A program made the position numbers and the translations under genes. Of a stretch of 64,000 bases of DNA, positions 23,594-35,102 are shown piece after piece. The stretch comes from Proteles cristata cristata. Its lineage: Eukaryota; Chordata; Mammalia; Carnivora; Hyaenidae. The stretch lies in contig JAESUZ010004141.1 of NCBI GenBank assembly GCA_017311185.1, forward strand, positions 744,001-808,000, written 5' to 3'. The notes under the pieces were generated by a model. That model was not told the origin of the DNA. It did no database searches and worked only from the letters and a program-made list of their open reading frames with translations. How positions within the stretch are numbered: the first letter of the stretch is position 1; the number at the start of each line of letters is the position of its first letter.

Positions 23594-23868
23594 AAAAAAT
23601 GTGACAGTTCTTTGATACTCTTGAATAGGAAATAGGGTGAGGGACACTTATGTTTAGTCAGTAGTGCTGAGTATACATTTATCTCTTTTCCAAATAAGAA
23701 AGATGGACACAGGAGGTATGTGCTGGGTGTCACACTCCACTAGAACATCAGTCTCTTGAAGATAGACCTTCATCTAACTGCTCAATCTCCAGTTTTTAGG
23801 ATGGTACCACAGAAAGAGCTCAGTAAATACTCTTTTGTGGATGAAGGAATGACTATGCCCTGACTCTT

Positions 23869-24072
23869 TTTTAATGTTTATTATTACTGAGACAGAGAGA
23901 AACACAGCATGAGTGGAGGAGGGGCAGTGAGAGAGGGAGACAGAATCTTAAGCAGGCTCCAGGCTTTGAGCTGTCAGCACAGAGCCCGATGTGGGGCTCG
24001 AACCCATGAACCATGAGATCATGACCTGAGCTGAAGTCGGACGCTCAACCGACTAAGCCATCCAGATGCCCC
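23869..24072 (-). mobile_element. Carnivore SINE
   Basis: Reverse copy with a 14-bp perfect duplication ATGCCCTGACTCTT at 23855-23868 and 24073-24086. Confidence 0.94.
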
Positions 24073-24086
24073 ATGCCCTGACTCTT

Positions 24087-24885
24087 AAATCCAAGCACCC
24101 AGTCTCACCTCCCTCACTTCGGGCAGTATTAATCTTCTAAAAGGGAAAGGAATTATCAAAAATAATACAAAGCTCTTTTTTCCCTTCACTCCCCAAACAA
24201 TTCAGTCCAAAAGACATCAGATGGGTCCACGCAAAGCAGGAGTGGGGGGTGAGGGAGGCAGAACCTCTGATGGCCCATAGGATGTTCCAGCACAAGTGAC
24301 AAGTGGAGGGCATCCATATTAGCAAAGAAAACATTAAAGCAAAACGTCAGGTAACCTCTCCAGGTCTCAGTTAACTTAAGGTTTGCTGAATGACACTTTA
24401 TTTCCAGCAGGCACGTCTAATAGACCCTTGTCAATGAATATATATATTCCCAGTTCTGACTATTTGGTGGCAACCTCCAAGATCCATATAATGATCTGGA
24501 AGTTCACTGAGGCACTAACTGTACTCACAGCACTACAAGACTGGTGTATACACCCTGGCCAGTCATCTGACATAACACCATAACCTCTTGACAGTCACCT
24601 TTAGCCAAAATTCAGAATGGGGCAATGGAGAAAGAACTGGTATTAGGCAACTAGCCATTTCCTTAGTCTCACCAAGGTTCTGGGAAAATGCTCTACACTC
24701 ATCTCTTTTCTGTCTGATGGCTACTTAGATATGAAGTATTATACGCTACACCCACCATTCCTGTGGAGAAGACAAGAACACAGTATTCAAAACTACATCT
24801 GTCTCTGCTCTTTGGACCTTCATTTGGGCTGTTTCTATGTGACAAATAGTAAGTAACACTGGAAGCCACATCAGGTAGAGGATTA
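24087..24885. other. Intronic, no recognised feature
   Basis: Unique-looking sequence up to the 5' truncation point of the next L1. Confidence 0.5.
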
Positions 24886-25043
24886 TTCCAGGAATGCAAA
24901 GATGGTTCAATATTCACACATCAGTCAATGTGATATACCATATCACCAAAATGGAAAAAAAAAAAAAATCACATGATCATCTCTATAGTTGCTGAAAAAA
25001 CTCTTGATAAAATTCAACATCCAATCATGATGAAAACCCCCAA

Positions 25044-26623
25044 CTGTTGCTTACTGGGCCCGGCCTGACTTTGGGCCCAGGGCCTCTCTGCCAGACTCTG
25101 CACCTGCACCCACCCGGCTGCTGCCAACTCTCCCAGGGCACTGGGGCCCCGCTGCAGCATGCCACCTGGTGGCTGGGAGGTCCAGGGGCGGCAGCGAGGC
25201 CACGATGACAGAGTATGGAGGAACAGCGTGCAGCACGAGCTGGAGGCTCTGGAGCCCGCCCACCCTGACTCCTTTCAGAGGCAAGGGTCTCTCAGCTACT
25301 CCTTCAAGCCCCAGTCCTGCTCATGTTCTCGCTCACCAGCAGTACAGCTGTGCTGTGAGGACAGGAAGGGAGTGACTGAAGAGGGACCTGAGAGTGTCAT
25401 TAACCAGTATTATCAGAAAATCCACCCAGTTTCACAATTACTCTTAGATCTGAGGCTGGAGAAAATGAAGAAACTGTCCAGACTACCGCTCAAGTTTATA
25501 TACAATGAAAAATACCCAGATGAAGCCCCTCTATGAAATCATCTCATGGGGAAAACCTGCAAGATAATGATGGCTCAGACATTTTAAAACAATTAGTATT
25601 CCAGGTAGAAGGAAACCTTGGTACGGTGATGATCTTTAGTGACAGCTGTGTGAGAAAAGTTAAATGAAATAGATCAAATAAAAACTGCAAGAGGGATGCC
25701 AGCATGGCTCATTTGGTTAAATGTACGACTCCTGATTTCGGCTCAGGTCATGATCTCAGGGTTCATGGGCTCAAGCCCCACACTGGGCTCAGTACTGGCC
25801 ACGTAGTGCCTGCTTGGGATATATCCTCTCCCTTCCCTCTCAGCCCCCGCCCACCTCATGCATGCTCCGTCTCTCAAAATAAAGAAACATAAAAAAAAAA
25901 AAAACCTGGAAGAGAAGAAACAAAACCAAAAAAGAAGCAGAGAAAGCTGAAAAGCAATTATTTCACGGCACTCCTATTACAAATGAGAAAATTTAAGTTG
26001 GAAGGCCAGGTTTGACAAAGAACTCTTAGAAATTAAAAGAAATGAATGCAAGAAGAATGAGCAGGAAAGAATACATTATGTGGGAAACAGCTATTTGAAA
26101 CACTGAAACAGATCATAATCTTGACACATCCAGTTTTCAGAAGATGCTAGAAGCAAGGTAGAGGTGGATGAAACTCTGTATCAGGAAATGGAAGACTTGG
26201 AGGATGACCTGGACTCATCCTGAGGATGAGGAGGATGACCTGGACTACAATCTTGTTCACCCAGAGACCTACCTGATGGACTAGCAGACTACCCCTCACT
26301 GCAGAGAGCCCTGACTGCCACACCCTCTGTGGCTGTGCAGAGGTGTTGATTTTTCTAAGAAAAAAAATAATTTTCAGGAGAATATTCTTCTGATAGCTTT
26401 CATCATTCAGCTTAATAAACTGGCCTTAAAATTTCAAAGAAAGAGAGACAGAGGGAGAGAGGGAGGGAGGGAGGGAGGGAGAGAGAGAGAGAGACAGAGA
26501 GACAGAGAGGGAGGGAAGGCAGGCAGGCAGGCAGGCAAGCGAGCAAGAAAAGAAAGAAAAAGAAGAGAAAGAAAGAAAAGAAAAGAAAAGAAAAGAAAAG
26601 AAAAGAAAAGAAAAGAAAAGAAA
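25044..26623 (+). pseudogene. RWDD1 (pseudogene): RWDD1 processed pseudogene
   Basis: An intronless copy of RWD-domain-containing protein 1. It starts MTEYGG at 25205, and its frames contain ELEALEPAHPDSF, LSENPPSFTIT, EKYPDEAPL, ENLQDNDGSDILKQ and GNLGTVMIF, all parallel to RWDD1. The acidic C-terminal region follows, with EDAGN-like and VEVDE stretches near 26150-26220 and a duplicated GAGGATGACCTGGACT motif. The 3' UTR ends with AATAAA near 26411 and an A-rich tail that became a large purine microsatellite. The target duplication GAAAACCCC is at 25032-25040 and 26624-26632. It is broken by frameshifts, stops and a SINE at 25695. An extra 129 bases (25279-25407) sit between the RWDD1 parts DSF and LSENPP. 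The parental protein binds DRG GTPases (DFRP2-type role), but this copy cannot encode it. Confidence 0.9.
25695..25904 (+). mobile_element. Carnivore SINE inside the RWDD1 pseudogene
   Basis: Head 'ATGCCAGCATGGCTCATTTG' and an AAAATAAAGAAACAT tail. It splits the coding remnant, with loosely duplicated flanks AAAACTGCAAGAGG and AAAACCTGGAAGAG. Confidence 0.9.
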
Positions 26624-26628
26624 GAAAA
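26436..26628. repeat. Purine-rich GA/GGGA/GAAA microsatellite
   Basis: Almost all-purine plus strand: AGAGAGAC, then (GGGA)n, a short (GGCA)n block, then about nine AAAAG units. It grew from the poly(A) tail of the RWDD1 retrocopy. Confidence 0.92.
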
Positions 26629-26633
26629 CCCCA

Positions 26634-28130
26634 CAGCTAACATCATACTCAATGGTGAAAAACTGAGAGCTTTTCCTCTAAGATCAGAAACAAGACAAGG
26701 ATGTCCACTCTCATTACTTTAATTCAACACAGTACTGCCACAGTAATCAAACAAGAAAAAGGAATAAAAGGCATCCAAATTGGTAAGGAAGAGGTCAAAC
26801 TTTCACTATTTGCAAATGACATGATGCTGTACATAGAAAATCCTAACAACTCTCCCAAGAAACTACTGAACTCTCCCAAGTTCAGTAAAGTGGCAGGATA
26901 CAAAATTAATACCCAGAAATCTACAGCATTTCTATACACTAACAACAAAGTAGCAGAAAGAGAAATTAAGACGACAGCAGCATTTACAAATGCATCAAAA
27001 AAAGTAAAATACCCAGGAATAAACTTAGTCAAGGAGAGAAAGACTTGTACTTTAAACTATACAACAGTGAGCAAAGAAACTGAAGAGGATACAAACAAAT
27101 GGAATGATCTACTGTGCTCATGGATTGGAAAAATTCATACTGTTAAAGTGTCCATACCACCCAAAGCAACGTACAGATCCAGTGCAATCCCTAACAAAAT
27201 GCCAGTACCGTTTTTCACAGATTTAGAGTAACTAATCCTTAATTTTGTAGGAAATCACAAAAGACCTCAAATAGTCAAAGCAATCTCAAGAAATTAAAAA
27301 AAAAAAAAAATGGAGGTATCACAATTCTCCGGACTTCAAGTTCTACTACAAAGCTCCAGTAATCAAAACAGTCTGGTGCTGGCACAAAAATGGACATACA
27401 GATCAATGGAATAGAACAGAAAGCCCAGAAATAAACCCACACGTACACAATCTTCGACAAAGGAGCCAGGAATACACAATCGGGAAAAGACAGTCTCTTC
27501 AACACATGGTGCCGGGAAAACTGGATGCATACATGCAAAAGAGGAAGCAGGGCCACTCTCTCACATCACGCACAAAAATAAACTCACAAGGGGTAAAAGA
27601 TCTAAATCTGAGACCTGAAACTATGAAAATCCTACAGGAGAGCACAGGCAGTAATTTCTCTGAAATCAGCTGTAGTAACATTTTTCTAAATAGGTCTCCT
27701 GAGGCAAGGTAAACAAAAGCAGAAATAAACTATTAGGACTACAGTAAAATAAAAAGCTTTTGCACAGCATAGGAAATCATCAACAAAAGGGCAACCTATG
27801 GAATGGGAAAAATGTTTGTAAATGATATAACTGATAAGGAGTTAATATCCCAAATATATAAACAACTCATACAACTCGGCAGCAAAGAAACCAATTTTAA
27901 AAAGGGGCAGAGGGTAAAAAAAATAAAAAATAAAATAAAATATAAATAAAATATAAAAAATAAATAAATAAATAAAAAGGGGCAGAGGACCTGAGTAGGT
28001 ATCTTCCAAAGATGACAGCCAGATGGCCAACAGATACATGAAAAGATGCTCAACATCTGTCATCGGAGAAATGCCTTATCAAAACCACAATGCTATATCA
28101 CCTCACACCAGTAAGAATGGCTAAAAAAAA
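26634..28130 (+). pseudogene. L1 ORF2 remnant (RT, C-terminal part)
   Basis: The piece at 26701-27231 contains [20 protein letters not shown], the reverse-transcriptase FADD box with its first aspartate changed to asparagine (FAND). It continues with [12 protein letters not shown] and a C-terminal part near 28015-28120 (RWPTDT-like, then TPVRMAK-like in shifted frames). Stops and shifts make it inactive. Confidence 0.88.
27899..27988. repeat. A-rich insertion with target duplication
   Basis: A 15-bp repeat AAAAAGGGGCAGAGG at 27899-27913 and 27974-27988 encloses 60 bases made almost only of TAAA/TAAAA units. This looks like insertion of a bare retrotransposon tail. Confidence 0.7.
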
Positions 28131-28445
28131 AATTCTTTTTTAAAAAACACTAAAACCAAGTGTTGGCAAGGATGTGGACAAAAAGGGATCCTTGTGCACT
28201 GCTGGAAGAAATGTCAAAAGGTGCAGTCACTATGGAAAATAGTATGAAGGTTCCTCAAAAAATTAAAAATAGAAATACCGTATGGTCCAGTAATTCCACT
28301 ACTGGGTATTTACCCAAAGAAAACAAAAACACTAAATCAAAAAGATATATGTACCCGTAAGTTTACTGCAGCATGATTTACAATAGCCAGGATATGCAAG
28401 CAGCCCAGGTGTCCAATGACAGGTGACTGGAGAAAGAACATGCGT

Positions 28446-28582
28446 TGCGTATATATACATATATATGTATACTAATACTCCTTTGTGTATATGTGTATAT
28501 ATATATGTGTGTATATATGTATATGTATGTATATATATATGTATATGTATATATATGTATACATATACACATATACACAAGG
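28446..28582. repeat. TATG/CATA microsatellite in L1
   Basis: Alternating TATATGTG and TATACATA units, repeatedly self-complementary, within the L1 3' coding end. It is followed by 'GGGAGTATTAGGTAGCCATA', where the L1 resumes. Confidence 0.9.
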
Positions 28583-28616
28583 GAGTATTAGGTAGCCATA
28601 AAAATGAATTCTTGCC

Positions 28617-28811
28617 GGGGTGCCTGGATGGCTCAGTCGTTTGAGGATCTTATTCTTGATTTTGACTCAGGTCATGAACCAAAATGAGACCGAGCCCCAT
28701 GTCAGGCTCTGAGCTGAGCGAGGAGCCTGCTTAAGAGTCATTCTCTCTCCTTCTTCCCCTCTACCCTGCTCACATGCTCTAATTAAAAAAAAAAAAAAAA
28801 AGAGTAAACTT
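28617..28811 (+). mobile_element. Carnivore SINE in L1 3' region
   Basis: Bounded by the duplication AAATGAATTCTTGCC (28602-28616) and AAATGAAATCTTGCC (28812-28826). Ends in a 17-A run. Confidence 0.93.
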
Positions 28812-29190
28812 AAATGAAATCTTGCCATTTCTGACAACATGAACAGAGCCAGAAGGAATAATGCTAAATGAAATAAGTCCATCAGAGAAATACAAATACC
28901 CCATGGCTTCTCTCATATGTAGAAATTCAGAAACGAATGAACAAAGGAGAAAAGAGAGAGACATAAACCAAGAAATAGACTCTTAACACTATCCAGAACA
29001 GTGTTACCAGAGGGGAGGTGGGGGAAGGGGAGGGGTCAAATAGGTGAAGAGGATTAAGAGCTCACTTAATGATGAGCACTTAGTCATGTATAGAATTACG
29101 GAATCACAATCATATTGTGCACTTGAAAATAATATAACATCGTGTGTTAACTGTACTGGAATTAAAATTAAAACTTAATTTTTAAAAAAG

Positions 29191-29640
29191 ATGTGGATGT
29201 ACACAATGGAATATATTACACAGCCACAAAAAACAGAGGAGACTGTGCCGTCGGAGACAACATGGGTAAGTCAGAATGAGAAAGACAAATACCCTATGAT
29301 TTCATTTATATGTGCAATCTAAAAAATATAACAAATGAATAAACAAAAAGCAGAATCTGACCTATGAAAATATGGAGAATAAACTGATGGATGCCAGAGA
29401 GAAGGTGGGTGAGGGGATGGGCAAAATGAGTGAGGATGAGCGGCAGATACAGGATTCCAGTTATGAAATAAGTCACAGGAATAAAGGGCACAATATCATC
29501 AATGACACTGTAATAGTGACATATGGTGAAAGACGGCAGTTACACCTGTGGTCAATGTAGCACAACATATGAAATTACACAAGTATGAACTTGTACACCT
29601 GAAACTAAAGTAACATCATGTGTCAAATCAAATAAGAACA
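29191..29640 (+). mobile_element. L1 3'-end fragment
   Basis: Old L1 3' sequence: 'ACAATGGAATATATTACACA', 'GGTGAGGGGATGGGCAAAA', 'GTACACCTGAAACTAAAGTA'. It directly follows the end of the younger L1, so the younger one may have landed in its A-rich part. Confidence 0.8.
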
Positions 29641-29654
29641 TGAAATCTATCTAA

Positions 29655-29765
29655 CGGATAAACATTTTCTGAGCCCTTGCTATGCGCTAGGAGTTACAGA
29701 GATTCAGTAAGAGTTGTGGTTTCTAACTCTCAAAGAACTCAGAATAAAGACCTCTGATGCGGCCA
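29655..29765 (+). repeat. Ancient repeat fragment (MIR/L2 class)
   Basis: 'GAGCCCTTGCTATGCGCTAG', then 'CTCAAAGAACTCAGAATAA', again the old unnamed repeat seen at 14560. Confidence 0.45.
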
Positions 29766-30600
29766 GCTGCTTGGTCTGAGCCACCTAAAAGCAGTGGCAG
29801 ACCTAAAAGACTGCATACACCTTTCAAGCCTGAGGATCCCTAGAGTATGGACCTGGAGTACAGATGGTCTGTACACAGTCTCTTCCTAGACAACTAATTT
29901 CACAACAATGGGAAGCATACTCTCTGAGCTTCAGAAACACACGCACACAAACACATACATCTGTCGTCTTAAAATGTCAACAGGTCTCAACGATTAAGCA
30001 GTTGAAGACTACAATGAGCAAAATACTGCCATGTTCTGAAACCAAAGCGAGCCTGGGGTAGCTCTGCCAGATGAAACGCCTCAGCAAAGTATCTGGGAGA
30101 AGGTAACACAAAACCATAGAAAAAGGAAAGGCCAAGAACTGATTAAGAAACAAGAAGTATTGAAGATAATGAGTTATAAAGAATTACAAAAGTTCAGAAA
30201 CTCTGATCTCTTCTTCCTTAGGATTTCTCTTGGCATATTATTATATATTATATTATTATATTATATTATTAATATATATATTCTTTGGCATAGATGAAGG
30301 AGCTGGAGGTACCACCATGCTTGAGGGGTAGGGAGAACACCAGAGCACTTGCACTTCAATTATTAATTATGAGGGAGAACTATTTCTACCCCAAGGACTT
30401 GAACGTCATCTGAAGCATGTGAAACCATTGACCTGCCACCAAATTCTGCCATAGGGTGTAGTCTTCCATCCCACCTGGGTAGCAAAAGTCCACAGATGAA
30501 CAGCCACTCGACTATTTTGTGTACCACAGGTCTCTTCTACATGACATCTCCTTTAAAAAATAAAACTTCAAAAACTATCCAATTTGGATGAAGAATGGCA
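29766..30600. other. Intronic, no recognised feature; AT-rich patch
   Basis: Contains a TATTA/TATAT low-complexity patch at about 30237-30288. The rest looks unique. Confidence 0.5.
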
Positions 30601-30604
30601 TCAA

Positions 30605-31115
30605 AAGAGCTGTGATGGTTTTAAAACATGTCCATACATTCTTTGATATTTCTCCCAACAGGGAAAGTCTAACTCCTCTCCCCTCAAACTTGAGTTATTC
30701 GAGTGGCTTACTGTCTATAAACAGAATGAGACAAGAGTGATACACTGCATGAGTTCCAAGGATAGGTCATCAAAAACTTCACTGCTTTTGAGATATTAGC
30801 TTTGGTAGTCCATCACCATGCTGTGAAGAAGCGTAGGCCCCATGGTGAAGCCACATGCACACGTCCTGGCCAGCAGCACAAGCTGAGATCTAGCCAGCAT
30901 CAACTGCTAAACATGTGAGAAGGCCTTCCCAATGCCTCCAGCCCCAACCACCGTCTGATGGGCTGTGCATAAAGGACTCTGAGCAGCTGAAGAACCATCT
31001 GGCTGAGCCCAGTCAACCTCCAGAACCATGAGAGAAAACAATAATCAGTAAGTGCTATCCATTCATACCGCTAAGCTGGGGATGATTTGTTACACCACCA
31101 CAACTAGATCAAGAG
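30605..31115 (+). mobile_element. MLT1-like LTR (ERVL-MaLR), solitary
   Basis: Old LTR remnant. Landmarks are 'GAAGCCACATGCACACGTCC', 'TGAGATCTAGCCAGCATCAA', 'CCCAATGCCTCCAGCCCCAA' and the end 'GGATGATTTGTTACACCACC', matching the usual MLT1 3' part. No internal viral genes are attached. Confidence 0.75.
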
Positions 31116-32870
31116 CTTCCAACTAAGTTGCCCTTTGCAGTGATTCTCCCAGAAATAGAGTCTGCTTATGCTGGGGCTAGGGGCAGAGGACGCCATGGCT
31201 GCCGTCAGCCAGACCATTACATGGGACCAAATTGGATACAGGTGTCATGGACTCTTCAGGCCTCAGGGCTGCTGGATTCACTTCTACTTGGAGGCTAAAA
31301 GATTCCTCGTCTCAGTAAACAATCTCCACAGCAGGTAAAGCTCAGCGGCCACTGAGGATCCTGTGCTGGGCACTGAACGAAGACGCATGGCAGAGGCTGT
31401 CAGCACCAGAGGTCTCTCTCCTACTGCACCCGAGGGGGTGAACTTTTAACTCCCCTACTTGCATCTCCTCTTCACCTAGAACTATACATTCACAGGGCTT
31501 TGAGAATCCTGTCCTTTTTAAGTCTCTCCAAATTACCTCCAGCCCCTCATTGGGCAAACCTAAAATTCAGTTAGATGAGGCTAATAGGTCCAAAACGAGA
31601 CGAAGAAAATCTCATAATCCAAAACCCTACAGTTTCAAGCAAAGCAGCCAGACAAAAGGGGCCAAGAACCAAGGAGGAAAGTGTGGGCGGAAAGCGGCCG
31701 TGTGAGGCGGCGACAGGGCCTCCCAGCTTGTTTCTAAAGCCACACACAGGCAGGCCCTGTGTGCAGGAGGTCAGCTCCAACACCCTGCAGACGTCTTTCC
31801 CACCAGACTCCTACAGCCAAACGTTCTCACCACACTCAGGAGGAGCCCACCATTGAGCCGATAGTTTATGACAATATTCTCCCTTCCCTCCTCTCTGGGG
31901 AATCTCAGAGTAGGCATTACATCCACCCACTTGTCGAGCTATTTTATACAAGCAGCAATTACATCATGCTTCAAAGAAAGAAAAAAAATCTCCTCTCATT
32001 TTAGAACGTCTGTAATAGGAGACGGCCATAGAGTAATAAACGTGTCTAGTTTAAAAAGTGATATTGGTGGTTAGTTTAGACCCCATATCCTAGGAATCGG
32101 AGAAAGCTTTATAAAACTAGCCAGATACAGACATGGCAAACTCAGGGAGAGGAAGGCACAGCTTTGGTACCAGCTGTATGCAAGGGGAGACTAGAAAATA
32201 GTTAAGATCTTATGCCTCTGTCGCATCTCAAACTAACAGGTTCTGGGGTCCTAGGCCTCTCACAAAGCATAGGCAGCAGCCTGTGGGAAAACAATGGACA
32301 TCCAGACTGCCATTCACCAAAATGGACTGAGTACATCTAGTCCTATTTACAGAGTCGTCTCCATCTGCCCAACAGTTAAAGGCCTTGCTGATCTTCCGAC
32401 AGTTTCCACGGAAAACAAGGCCATGTATTCACATTCAGAATTTCTAAATTTATACCAGTCACAATATCATTCTAATCATCATTAAGCTACTTCCCCCTGG
32501 AGCTGAGTCTCCACTGAGGAGGATGTGCCAGTCTGGTCTTCAAACTATCCAGGGGCTTCCCTTGCAGACGGCTGAGGCCTAACCTAGGCTACAATACCCA
32601 GGAGCGTCAGCAGATGAAGTCAAGTAACTTAACTACGGGCAAATCCACAGTCAATGTGATGGTAGGGCAAAGGAACCACTTATGCTCCATGCCTCCACCC
32701 TGCGTTCTGGGACAAGCCCTGTAATCTGGTCACATTAAATAAACCACACATCCTGACTTGCCCAGGACAGGGGGCCTCTTTAATTTTCAACAGCATCCTG
32801 ATTTGGATGATCTACTATAGATCACTTTACCTAAAAGCCAATTTAAGCCAGTGAAAGAGGTGTTTTAAAT
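31116..32870. other. Intronic, no recognised feature
   Basis: Mixed unique-looking sequence. Overlapping open frames at 31575-32074 carry no recognisable motif and look like chance. Confidence 0.45.
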
Positions 32871-32989
32871 TTTTCTTGACTAAACCCTCAGGTGCTTCAT
32901 CCAAAAGCATTCTCTTCGTTTCCACTTGCACTCTTGATTTCTTCTCTTTGAATTATGGAAGCGATGCAGCCCTTTTTACCACCGGTACA

Positions 32990-33510
32990 AAGCTTCCTTT
33001 TCCTTTAGGCCTCAGCTCAGGAACCACGTCCTCTGGGAAGCTTCTCAGTATTCTCCGACCTCCACAGGCCTCTACTTTCTTAGAAAGGTCTAGCATACAA
33101 CCTGGTACCTTCTATGGTCTTAATACTATTTTCAAGTTGTTTTTGCACGTGTAACTACACAAGTTGTAAGTTATTTAAAGGGCAAAATCTGTGTCTTATT
33201 ACTTCTTTTACATCCCTTAAAAAATCTAGCTCTGTGACAAGGACATACTATCTTCTGATTTCCAAACCTGCCTAAACCAGCTGTCTCTGAGTCTCCCAGT
33301 GCCTCCTCCTGCTGACTCCTTCTCCCAGAGTGCCCTGCACTTTCCTTTAAAGCAGCTAACACAGGTTGTAATTATATATTGATCCGGATGGCTATTTGTT
33401 CAATGCCAGCCTCCCTGTTATACTGTAAGGTGTGTGTACTGTTCATCGCTATATACCTAAGATCCATGACAGTGCCTGGCAGTGTTCAAAAAATCTGTCA
33501 GATGAACAGA
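32990..33510 (+). repeat. L2 LINE 3' region (diverged)
   Basis: Order of L2-like motifs: 'CTTTAGGCCTCAGCTCAGGA', 'CCTCTGGGAAGCTTCTCAGT', 'GACAGTGCCTGGCAGTGTTC', ending 'CAGATGAACAGACAG'. It may be two overlapping pieces. Confidence 0.65.
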
Positions 33511-34089
33511 CAGGTGGATCATGGAAGTAAGAAAAAATGATCTCTAAGTGAACTATAAAGGAAGCAGAGTTCAGTTTTATGGATTTATACGTTTGTGAAG
33601 CTAATCTTACATTGCTAAAACATCATCTGGCAGTAGGTCACAGGCTTATTAAAACCTCCTTTCCTCAGAAAGAGCTGGAGAACAGCTAGGCCTGCAGCCC
33701 CCATCCAGTCTAGGGTCTAAGACATGAGTGACAATTTGGTGCAGATGGTACTATATTTGTCCTTGTTACAGAAATTGCTCCCATGTACAAACCACTGTCT
33801 CGAGCAGCAAGAGAGGAAATGTAACATCCCCAGTGAACAGGCTGGAAGGCATCCCAGGATCAAGTTCCTACGAGCATTTCAGACATCGCCTCAGTGTGAG
33901 ATCTCTGGGGCCCACAGCCTCTGACAGTCCCGCTTAATTGCCCCAAGTCAGCAACATGAGATGTCATGGTGCTGACAGTTATAAATTGCTGTGGCAAAAC
34001 CGGGCTGTGGGATCCCACTGCTTTTGTGGTTAGATCAATGTACACTGGGAAGTGCTGTGTAAGAGAAAAGAATCAGCATAATTTTGGAA
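33511..34089. other. Intronic, no recognised feature
   Basis: Unique-looking sequence. Confidence 0.45.
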
Positions 34090-34240
34090 CCCTAGGCTGC
34101 CTGCAAATTAATCGAAAGGCCTGACATTTACATAATCCTTTAGAATTTAAAAAGCACTTTCAGATTTGCACTCTCAGTAGATCCTATGACATCCCCATTA
34201 AGGAGCAGCAGCCAGGATCAAACACACGTGTCCTGTGACC
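34090..34240 (-). repeat. MIR-like 3' fragment
   Basis: 'TTTAAAAAGCACTTTCAGAT' and 'GATCCTATGACATCCCCATT' match the reverse 3' part of MIR. Confidence 0.6.
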
Positions 34241-34789
34241 CCTAGTTCTTCTCCCCATACTCTGCACACCTTCAAGCGAACTGTACCTTTTCACTTCTTA
34301 AACCAACAGATTTTCTTCTTTTTCAGCATATTGTCATGAGAAGAATGCCAACTTATGGGAAATGAGTACAATTTATGGGAAGTGAAAAACCCCAGAGGCA
34401 TTCCCCAAGAAGCCCCCTCCCTAGTGGGCTGCTCTAGCGGTGTGAGGGGTGCGCCGGGCGGCGGCGGAGAGGAAATGGGGCAGCAGCAGGGACCCACCCA
34501 CCACCCACCGCCAGGAGAAACAAGATGTACTGTAAGCTTAGGGTCTGTCTCTGCAGCAAGTTGTGCTCAAACTTGCAAAAGCTTCCACTCGGGGACCAGC
34601 CCAGCCAGAGCAAGCAATCCCCGGCAGTGACGAGTACTGCGCCTCTAACACAGCAAAGGAAAATGTTAAAAGCTTGATACAGGCCACTGGGGAAAGCTGT
34701 GGGATTCCGGGAAAATTCTGGCCTGATCTTCCAGACACCATGCATCTCCGGAGTCTATCCGTCCTCGGCAGTCGAGTTTGCTCCCTCAC
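34241..34789. other. Intronic; local CGG-rich patch
   Basis: A GC-rich spot with GCGCCGGGCGGCGGCGG occurs at about 34450-34466. It is too short to be a CpG island. Confidence 0.5.
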
Positions 34790-35102
34790 TGCCTCTCATC
34801 TCGCCAACCAGAACAGCCTCCTAAGTTGCCTCTGTGGCTCCAACTTTCCCTCCTTCCAGTCCGCCACCTCCACTGTCACCAATGCAATCCTCACGTCACC
34901 TCCTGTCAGGAGCTTCCTCAGCCTCCCCCCACCCCCGCCCCTGAGCCTTTCGGGAACTGCCTGTCCCTTCTGCACTCAGTGGCACTTCTCCAGCGAAGCG
35001 TTTCTCCCCAGAGGTACCACAAACTCCCCAAGGCAGCAGTCTCATCTACACAGTGTCAAGTCTAGGATGCACAAGATGATCAATAAATGTTTATCAAATT
35101 GA
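34790..35102 (+). repeat. L2 LINE fragment with 3' end
   Basis: 'CAACTTTCCCTCCTTCCAGT', 'GCCACCTCCACTGTCACCAA', ending 'ATCAATAAATGTTTATCAAA', fitting an internally deleted L2. Confidence 0.6.

Larger units (their letters stand above)
24886..29190 (+). mobile_element. 5'-truncated L1, heavily interrupted
   Basis: It begins mid reverse transcriptase ('GGATTATTCCAGGAATGCAA') and runs to an L1 3' UTR ending 'AAAACTTAATTTTTAAAAAAG'. It has been interrupted by an RWDD1 retrocopy (25044-26623), a SINE (28617-28811), an A-rich insertion (27914-27973) and a TATG/CATA microsatellite (about 28446-28582). Removing these leaves about 2.3 kb of L1. Confidence 0.92.

Noticed and set aside
25159..25536. 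125-codon plus frame as a functional RWDD1-like gene
   Set aside because: The RWDD1 similarity switches frame several times and is interrupted by stops and a SINE. It is a processed pseudogene.
26436..26628. Regular repeats that could suggest a CRISPR-like array
   Set aside because: There are no unique spacers. It is a simple purine microsatellite in mammalian DNA.
28332..28644. Tyrosine/isoleucine-rich frames on both strands
   Set aside because: They are translations of a TATG/CATA microsatellite.
34445..34475. CGG-rich patch as a promoter CpG island
   Set aside because: It is only some 20-30 bases long, inside the last intron, with no supporting first exon.
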